NCBI GenBank assembly: GCA_937926545.1
Contig: CALAZW010000021.1
Span: 1 to 12,412, forward strand
Length of the DNA: 12,412 nucleotides
From: an uncultured Helcococcus sp.
Lineage (GTDB): Bacteria > Bacillota > Clostridia > Tissierellales > Peptoniphilaceae
Reading direction: 5' to 3'
The position numbers and the translations under genes were made by a program. Below, piece after piece: positions 8,139 through 12,412 of the stretch. Each line of letters opens with the position of its first letter. The first letter of the stretch is position 1. Below the pieces are notes generated by a model. It did not search any database, was not told the DNA's origin, and saw only the letters and a list, made by a program, of their open reading frames with translations.

Positions 8139-8249
8139 GTAATCAATTCACTACATTAAATGATTACACTACGAGTTCAAATAATAATTTATTGAAAACG
8201 CCGAAAGGCCTACATTGTGTAGATTAAAACTTGCATTGCAAGTTTTTTT
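8139..8249 (+). ncRNA. tracrRNA
   Basis: This RNA pairs with the CRISPR repeat and is required for crRNA maturation and Cas9 loading. The anti-repeat (about 8147-8182) matches the plus-strand repeat perfectly at 8147-8160 (14 bases) and 8163-8172 (10 bases), separated by two differing bases (8161-8162). Next come the unpaired GAGU (8173-8176) and UCAAAU (8177-8182), which pairs with the crRNA start GUUUGA. That gives a 6-bp lower stem and a GA/GAGU bulge, the same shape as in S. pyogenes. Downstream are an AU-rich linker, a GCC-GAAA-GGC hairpin (8200-8209), a CUACA-UUG-UGUAG hairpin (8210-8222) and the terminator hairpin. The 5' end comes from the promoter spacing and the 3' end from the T-tract, giving about 111 nt. 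An 8-bp hairpin can also form between 8138-8145 and 8161-8168, inside the anti-repeat. Confidence 0.93.
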
Positions 8250-8250
8250 A
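8226..8250 (+). terminator. Intrinsic terminator of tracrRNA
   Basis: The stem AAAACTTGC (8226-8234) pairs with GCAAGTTTT (8238-8246) around an ATT loop and is followed by a run of T to 8249. The G/C-containing core (ACTTGC/GCAAGT) is six pairs. It would also be the last hairpin of the mature tracrRNA. Confidence 0.9.
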
Positions 8251-8277
8251 TTTTAAATACTATATTTAGTATATCAA
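8250..8277 (-). promoter_or_regulatory. Candidate promoter of the cas9 operon
   Basis: On the minus strand TTGATA (8277-8272) is followed after 16 bp by TAAAAT (8255-8250), each five of six matches to consensus. It would start transcription near 8243 and give a cas9 5' leader of about 140 nt that crosses the tracrRNA gene in antisense. The region is very AT-rich, so a chance match is possible, but I saw no better minus-strand promoter between the ABC operon terminator and cas9. Confidence 0.45.
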
Positions 8278-8345
8278 ATCCCCAATAAAATATCTTATAT
8301 TTATGAATTTAATCGCTTTTATTATGCAAATGTTTAATATTTGAC

Positions 8346-8374
8346 ATATAAAAAGCAGAGTATTGCTACTCTGC
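8346..8374 (-). terminator. Intrinsic terminator of the ABC transporter operon
   Basis: On the minus strand GCAGAGTA (8374-8367), the GNRA-type tetraloop GCAA and TACTCTGC (8362-8355) form a perfect 8-bp stem followed by TTTTTAT. It begins seven bases after the ATPase stop codon and separates the transporter operon from the cas locus. Confidence 0.92.
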
Positions 8375-8380
8375 CTTAGC

Positions 8381-9463
8381 TTAAGTCAATATTTTACTAT
8401 AGTCTTTTCCTTCTTCCTTAGGAAATACCATTACATGTTTAATATCAAATTCAACTTCATCACCTTCATCATATCTTCCATACATATAGGAAGGTATAGT
8501 GATTCTAAATTCTTGATTATTAAAGTCCACAAAGGTATCATTTTCTTCTCCTAGGAAATACATGTTTCTAATCTTACCCTTGTATAGGCCCTTTTCGTCT
8601 TCTTCTGCTACTCTGACATCCTCTGGCCTTATACCTAGGATTACTTCGCCGTTCATGTCCTTAGGAGTCTCTATAGGGATACTTCTATCGTCATGTTTCA
8701 AATAGACTTTACCTTCTCTAATTTCCCCTTCTAGGAAGTTTACCTTACCAACAAAGTCTGCAACGAATTGGTTGGCTGGTTTTGAATATATTTCATAAGG
8801 ACTTCCTATTTGCTGAACAACTCCTGCATTTAGAACTACAACCTTATCTGACATGGTCATGGCTTCAACCTGGTCATGGGTTACAAAGATTACTGTTATG
8901 TTTAAGTTCTTTTGAATTTCCTTAATCTCATATCTCATCTTTTCACGTAACTTGGCATCCAGGTTTGATAAAGGCTCATCTAAAAGCAATAGTGATGGCT
9001 CTGCAACCAAGGCCCTACCTAGGGCGATTCTTTGTTGCTGACCTCCAGATAACTGGGAAGGCATCCTATCAGCATATTGGGATAGATGAACAACCTTTAA
9101 TATATTATCAACTTTTTTCTTTATTTCTTTCTTAGGCATCTTTTGAATCTTTAAAGGGTAGGCCACATTGTCAAAAACGTTCATATGGGGCCAAACAGCA
9201 TAGGATTGAAATACCATTCCTATACCTCTTTTTTCCGGAGGTAAGAAGACATCGTCTGAACTTACTTCTTTATCCCCTATAAATAGTCTTCCCTTTGTAG
9301 GCTTTTCAAAGCCAGCAATTATTCTTAACATGGTGGTTTTACCACATCCAGATGGACCCAAAAGGGTGATAAACTCTCCATCTTGAACTTCATAGTTAAA
9401 ATCCTTTAATACTTCAACATCTCCAAAAGATTTATATATATGATCTATATTTACAGTAGACAT
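8381..9463 (-). CDS. ABC transporter ATP-binding protein (Fe3+/sugar-phosphate/phosphonate importer type)
   Basis: This 360-aa protein is the cytoplasmic motor of the importer encoded with the two upstream genes. Motifs are complete: Walker A GPSGCGKTT (36-44), Q-loop Gln86 in MVFQSYAVWPHM, signature LSGGQQQR (138-145), Walker B LLLLDEP with Glu163, D-loop SNLD, and switch His196 in VTHDQ. After about residue 235 comes a C-terminal extension with EVILGIRPEDVRVAEE, the TOBE-type regulatory domain of the CUT1/FbpC/PotA class. AAGGAGG four bases before the ATG is a very strong ribosome binding site and overlaps the permease stop codon, with only 9 bp between the genes. The family transports ferric iron, hexose phosphates, 2-aminoethylphosphonate, polyamines or related solutes; the ATPase alone cannot tell which. 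Confidence 0.93.
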   Translation of the reverse strand: MSTVNIDHIYKSFGDVEVLKDFNYEVQDGEFITLLGPSGCGKTTMLRIIAGFEKPTKGRLFIGDKEVSSDDVFLPPEKRGIGMVFQSYAVWPHMNVFDNVAYPLKIQKMPKKEIKKKVDNILKVVHLSQYADRMPSQLSGGQQQRIALGRALVAEPSLLLLDEPLSNLDAKLREKMRYEIKEIQKNLNITVIFVTHDQVEAMTMSDKVVVLNAGVVQQIGSPYEIYSKPANQFVADFVGKVNFLEGEIREGKVYLKHDDRSIPIETPKDMNGEVILGIRPEDVRVAEEDEKGLYKGKIRNMYFLGEENDTFVDFNNQEFRITIPSYMYGRYDEGDEVEFDIKHVMVFPKEEGKDYSKILT

Positions 9464-9472
9464 AAGTCCTCC

Positions 9473-11146
9473 TTAAATTGAAAATTTACCCTTTGTAACC
9501 TTATTTAAGAACCAGTTCATAAAGATTACAAAAGCTAAGATAGCAGTCGCAATTGCCGATGCTGTCTGTTGACTATGGTAGGTTTGATAAATAAACAACT
9601 CTACCCCCAAGGTCTTGGTATTATTAGAAAACAAGATGTGGGACATGGTCAACTCATAAAAACTCGGCATGAAAATTAAAAACCATCCTGCAACTATAGA
9701 TGGCAGTATTAGGGGAATTATTATATCCTTCACCCTTCTAAACCAACTAGCTCCAGCTATTTGAGCCCCCTCTTCCAAGTCCATACTTATCTGAGAAAAG
9801 GCCGATACAACAGTTCTCATTCCCATGGCCATATACTTAATCATATAGGCGACTATAAGGATAAAGAGTGTGTTGTATATATTTATTCCATACTTTCCTG
9901 ACATGGTCATAATCAAGGCTAGGGCTATAACTATACTTGGAGTTCCAGATCCTACTGTTATTAGGAAATCTGGTATTCCTCTTCCCTTTGCCTTAGTTCT
10001 AGTTAAAAGGTAACCCATAACAACAGATATAATAATACCAAAGGTAGCTGCTATAGCCGCTGTTACCACTGAGTTTTTCATGGATTGGATTATGGCCTTT
10101 CTACTAAATATTATTCCCCAATACTTGGTAGTCAGGTTACTTGCCTTCAAGCCCTCTCCCATATTTACCGTAAATGATGTGAGTATGACTGTGGCAAATG
10201 GAACTATAACTATGACAAAGGCAAATAAAAATACTAGGATGGTTATTGGCCATCTCCACTTGCCCAGGTCAACTATATTAGGTCTAGTTGACTTACCAGA
10301 TACTGTTATATATTGTCTTTTACCTAAAGGTACCTTGGACACATATAAGATTATTAAGGCCAGGACCATTAAAAAGACGGCCAAGACCGTAGCATCTGTC
10401 AGTCCCTGCTGGGAACCTATTTGTACATAGTCATAAATTCTCGTAGTCACAGTATAAACCTTACCTGGCGCCCCAATAATAGATGGAATTCCATAGGCTG
10501 ATGCTGATGCTACGAAAACTAATAACCCTGCTGCTATAATACTTGGCAGCATAAGTGGTAGTGTAACTGTAAATAGGGTTTTCAAAGGACTAGCTCCTGA
10601 AATCCTACTTGCTTCTTCCAAGGATGGATCCATTTTTTCCATGGCCCTTGATATGGTTATAAAAGCATATGGATAGTAGAAGGTTGTAAGTACCCAAACT
10701 ACCCCACCCAAACTATAAATATTAAATGGAGATTCTGACAGGTTAAAGATTTTCATCAATAGGACATTTATAGTTCCCACATTTGGGTTTAATAATCTTA
10801 ACCAGGCCATAGCTCCCACATATGGAGGAACCATATATGTAATTAAAAATAAGCTTCTAAAAAACTTTCTACCATACATGTTTGTTCTTCCTACTAGCCA
10901 GGCTAAAGGAAAAGCAATTAGCACACCAAATATCATTGATAAGGTGGATGACAGTAAAGTGTTTTTAAGAGCTTGCCAATTCAATGCATATGAATAAATT
11001 CTTTGAAATCCTTCAAATGAAAAAGACCCATTTGGAAAGAAGGATCTAATAATTAAGTATGTCAAGGGTAAAACTTGGAAGACTAATAAAAAAATTATTA
11101 GTCCCCAAATTAATAACCACTTAACATCGAAATGAGATTTTCTCAT
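9473..11146 (-). CDS. ABC transporter permease, fused double-domain (FbpB-like)
   Basis: This is a 557-aa inner-membrane permease in which two binding-protein-dependent permease domains are fused head to tail, as in FbpB/AfuB-type importers. Each half has about six hydrophobic segments and its own EAA coupling loop, which docks the ATPase: EEASRISGASPLKTLFTVTLP (about 177-197) and EEGAQIAGASWFRRVKDIIIP (about 458-478). A hydrophilic linker near residues 270-300 joins the halves. I place the start at the ATG at 11146 because AGAGGAG lies five bases upstream. A TTG at 11161 would add MRGDF, but that extension is the ribosome binding site itself. It begins 21 bp after the substrate-binding protein gene. 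Confidence 0.92.
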   Translation of the reverse strand: MRKSHFDVKWLLIWGLIIFLLVFQVLPLTYLIIRSFFPNGSFSFEGFQRIYSYALNWQALKNTLLSSTLSMIFGVLIAFPLAWLVGRTNMYGRKFFRSLFLITYMVPPYVGAMAWLRLLNPNVGTINVLLMKIFNLSESPFNIYSLGGVVWVLTTFYYPYAFITISRAMEKMDPSLEEASRISGASPLKTLFTVTLPLMLPSIIAAGLLVFVASASAYGIPSIIGAPGKVYTVTTRIYDYVQIGSQQGLTDATVLAVFLMVLALIILYVSKVPLGKRQYITVSGKSTRPNIVDLGKWRWPITILVFLFAFVIVIVPFATVILTSFTVNMGEGLKASNLTTKYWGIIFSRKAIIQSMKNSVVTAAIAATFGIIISVVMGYLLTRTKAKGRGIPDFLITVGSGTPSIVIALALIMTMSGKYGINIYNTLFILIVAYMIKYMAMGMRTVVSAFSQISMDLEEGAQIAGASWFRRVKDIIIPLILPSIVAGWFLIFMPSFYELTMSHILFSNNTKTLGVELFIYQTYHSQQTASAIATAILAFVIFMNWFLNKVTKGKFSI

Positions 11147-11167
11147 AAAGTCTCCTCTCAATCAGTG

Positions 11168-12190
11168 TTATTTTTCCTCTTCAATTGTAACGTGCTCTTG
11201 GAACATGGTTCTTATTTCTTCTCTTTCCTTATAAGTCTTATCCCAATCTATTGGCATACTGCCCTTGGTGATTTCCTTGGTAGGTATTGAGTCAAATGGA
11301 ACCTTGTCGTAGTCTTTAAGAACTGAGTGCATCCAGCCCTTAACTATATATTCTTGTCCTTCTTCACTTAAGAACCAGTCTGTTAATTTTTCTGCTGCCT
11401 TAACATTCTTGTTGGCACTAACTTCTTCCTTAGCTGTCATGATAGGTGATACTATTGAAATAACTCCATCTTCAGGATAGATAACTTCAAGTTTTGAACC
11501 TTCTTCTTCTCTCTTCTTAAGAACAGATTCCTCCAATATCATGATTGAATCAGCCTCGCCACTTTCCAATTTTGTAAGGGCTACTGAACCTGATTCTACA
11601 GCTGCATTTTGGCCACCTAAACTCTTGAAAAATTCATCGCCATACTTATCTCTAAGAGCTGATGTTGATGCAAGAGCTGAACCTGATGTTAGTGGGTTAG
11701 GCATAGATACATGATCTTTGAACTCACTGTTTTCAGCAAAGTCTTTAAATGAATTAGGAACTTGGTCCTTAGCATTTTTATCAGGGTTATAAGCAAGTAC
11801 CATATTTAATACTCTTACTGGGTACCAATAACCTTCTTCATCATATTCAAAAGCTAATTTTTCAGGATCTTCAATCTTATAAGCATGAAGTAAATCGTCT
11901 TCCATTAACTCTAGAGCATAGGATGGTTCTGCTACCATTAGCATGTCAAATCCCAATTGTCCTGAGTCTACTTCAGCTGCAATTTTAGCTTGAAGGGTTC
12001 CTGTACCACCTGAGAAAAATTCCACATCTATATCAGGGAACTTCTCCTCTAAAGCTTTATCTATCTCATCTACGATATCCTCATACATAGATGTATAGAT
12101 TACAATTTTTTCACCGGAATCTTTCTTACCACAGCCGACTAATATAAATACCAGGGCTAATAACAATATCCAGGTTTGTCTTTTTTTCAT
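11168..12190 (-). CDS. ABC transporter substrate-binding lipoprotein (iron/sugar-phosphate-type)
   Basis: This 340-aa extracellular binding protein captures the substrate for the permease and ATPase downstream. It has a lipoprotein signal: MKKRQ, a hydrophobic core and lipobox LVGC with Cys20 as the lipidated residue. The mature part fits the ferric-iron/AfuA-type cluster: IVIYTSMYED (29-38), FFSGGTGTL (58-66), FDMLMVAEPSYAL (81-93), a PLTSGSALA loop (166-174) and WFLSEEGQEYI (272-282). The adjacent Tyr-Tyr pair that holds Fe3+ in FbpA proteins is not visible; the corresponding stretch (about 211-226) reads GEADSIMILEESVLKK. A ligand other than free ferric iron, such as a phosphorylated sugar or other organophosphate, is therefore reasonable. 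The start is supported by AAAGGAG seven to eight bases upstream. It is the first gene of its operon, behind a divergent promoter region. Confidence 0.9.
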   Translation of the reverse strand: MKKRQTWILLLALVFILVGCGKKDSGEKIVIYTSMYEDIVDEIDKALEEKFPDIDVEFFSGGTGTLQAKIAAEVDSGQLGFDMLMVAEPSYALELMEDDLLHAYKIEDPEKLAFEYDEEGYWYPVRVLNMVLAYNPDKNAKDQVPNSFKDFAENSEFKDHVSMPNPLTSGSALASTSALRDKYGDEFFKSLGGQNAAVESGSVALTKLESGEADSIMILEESVLKKREEEGSKLEVIYPEDGVISIVSPIMTAKEEVSANKNVKAAEKLTDWFLSEEGQEYIVKGWMHSVLKDYDKVPFDSIPTKEITKGSMPIDWDKTYKEREEIRTMFQEHVTIEEEK

Positions 12191-12213
12191 TTCTCTCTCC
12201 TTTGTAATCGTTT

Positions 12214-12225
12214 TCTTTTTACTAG
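12214..12225. promoter_or_regulatory. Half-site resembling the divergent-region palindrome
   Basis: TCTTTTTACTAG repeats one arm of the palindrome at 12299-12321 (TCTTTTACTAG) with one extra T. It lies in the predicted 5' leader of the transporter operon, just upstream of the lipoprotein ribosome binding site. Two similar sites flanking the overlapping promoters would suit one regulator acting on both sides. Confidence 0.4.
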
Positions 12226-12247
12226 TTTGGTTTCTTAACCTACTTCT

Positions 12248-12276
12248 ATAATACCAAGTCTTTTATATTTACACAA
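12248..12276 (-). promoter_or_regulatory. Candidate promoter of the ABC transporter operon
   Basis: On the minus strand TTGTGT (12276-12271) and TATTAT (12253-12248) are 17 bp apart, predicting a start near 12241 and a leader of about 50 nt before the lipoprotein gene. The -10 is good (five of six) and the -35 is weak (three of six), as often seen where an activator or regulator is needed. Confidence 0.5.
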
Positions 12277-12296
12277 ACTAATATTTATATTATATT
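12268..12296 (+). promoter_or_regulatory. Candidate promoter of the rightward partial gene
   Basis: TTTACA (12268-12273) and TATATT (12291-12296) are separated by 17 bp, each five of six matches to consensus, predicting a start near 12303. It overlaps the leftward promoter almost completely, so the two are likely to compete for polymerase or be regulated together. Confidence 0.55.
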
Positions 12297-12298
12297 AA

Positions 12299-12321
12299 CT
12301 AGTAAAAGAATCTTTTACTAG
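12299..12321. promoter_or_regulatory. Probable operator palindrome, 23 bp
   Basis: A perfect inverted repeat: CTAGTAAAAGA (12299-12309), one central A, then TCTTTTACTAG (12311-12321). It begins two bases after the rightward -10 box and covers the predicted start site, the usual place for a repressor operator. There is no T-tract on either side, so it is not an intrinsic terminator. The regulator is not identifiable from the window. Confidence 0.65.
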
Positions 12322-12360
12322 AAGAAAACATTGTCATAAAATAAACATAAGGGGGAAGAC

Positions 12361-12412
12361 ATGAAAAAGATAAGAAAGATTATTAGCTATAGCCTCTTAT
12401 TGGTCCTTTTAA
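12361..12412 (+). CDS. Start of a divergent gene, cut by the window edge
   Basis: Only 17 codons are present: MKKIRKIISYSLLLVLL, a basic start followed by a hydrophobic stretch, as in a signal peptide or first membrane segment. AAGGGGGAAG before the ATG is a plausible ribosome binding site, and a good promoter lies upstream. Genes divergent from this kind of importer operon are often sensor kinases or other membrane proteins, but nothing here identifies the product. Confidence 0.6.
   Translation, partial: MKKIRKIISYSLLLVLL

Noticed and set aside
8363..8554. Plus-strand open frame over the end of the ATPase gene
   Set aside because: It starts inside the terminator hairpin and is antisense to the conserved ATPase C-terminus.
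10080..10430. Plus-strand open frame inside the permease
   Set aside because: It is antisense to the permease between its two conserved halves and has no features of its own.
12299..12321. Palindrome considered as a terminator
   Set aside because: The stem is AT-rich, no T-tract follows on either strand, and it sits just after a -10 box upstream of a gene.

Overview
This is a low-GC Gram-positive window: AT-rich, with strong GGAGG-type ribosome binding sites and tightly packed operons. Its core is a complete type II-A CRISPR-Cas locus. The SpCas9-like effector, short Csn2 and iron/phosphosugar-type ABC operon suggest a Firmicute. An anaerobic coccus of the Tissierellia (Peptoniphilus, Anaerococcus and relatives) is my guess, but the sequence alone does not prove it.

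Layout, left to right. Positions 71-805 (minus): an unrecognised membrane-anchored protein. Positions 855-2213: a CRISPR array of 21 repeats (20 identical, one degenerate at the left, leader-distal end) and 20 spacers. Positions 2214-2289: the leader, ending in GTTTGAG. Positions 2290-8101 (minus): csn2, cas2, cas1 and cas9 packed as one operon, read in the order cas9-cas1-cas2-csn2 toward the array. Positions 8104-8250 (plus): promoter, tracrRNA gene and intrinsic terminator, facing into the cas9 upstream region. Positions 8346-8374: terminator of the next operon. Positions 8381-12190 (minus): a three-gene ABC importer (lipoprotein, fused double permease, ATPase) of the Fe3+/sugar-phosphate/phosphonate type. 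Positions 12191-12360: a divergent promoter region with a 23-bp palindrome. Positions 12361-12412 (plus): the first 17 codons of a gene cut by the window edge.

How it works together. The array is transcribed on the minus strand from the leader, giving a pre-crRNA whose repeats begin GUUUGAGAG. tracrRNA is made from the opposite strand and pairs with each repeat. The pairing reproduces the S. pyogenes layout: a 6-bp lower stem, a GA/GAGU bulge and a long upper stem. Cas9 uses the duplex to cut DNA. Cas1, Cas2 and Csn2 add new spacers at the right-hand end of the array.

The most interesting part is the 270-bp cas9/tracrRNA junction. The tracrRNA promoter sits on the cas9 ribosome binding site. 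The best cas9 promoter candidate lies beyond the tracrRNA terminator, so the cas9 5' leader would be antisense to nearly all of tracrRNA. The tracrRNA 5' end can also fold onto its own anti-repeat in an 8-bp hairpin. The only two internal anti-repeat bases that do not match the CRISPR repeat are exactly the ones that lengthen this hairpin.
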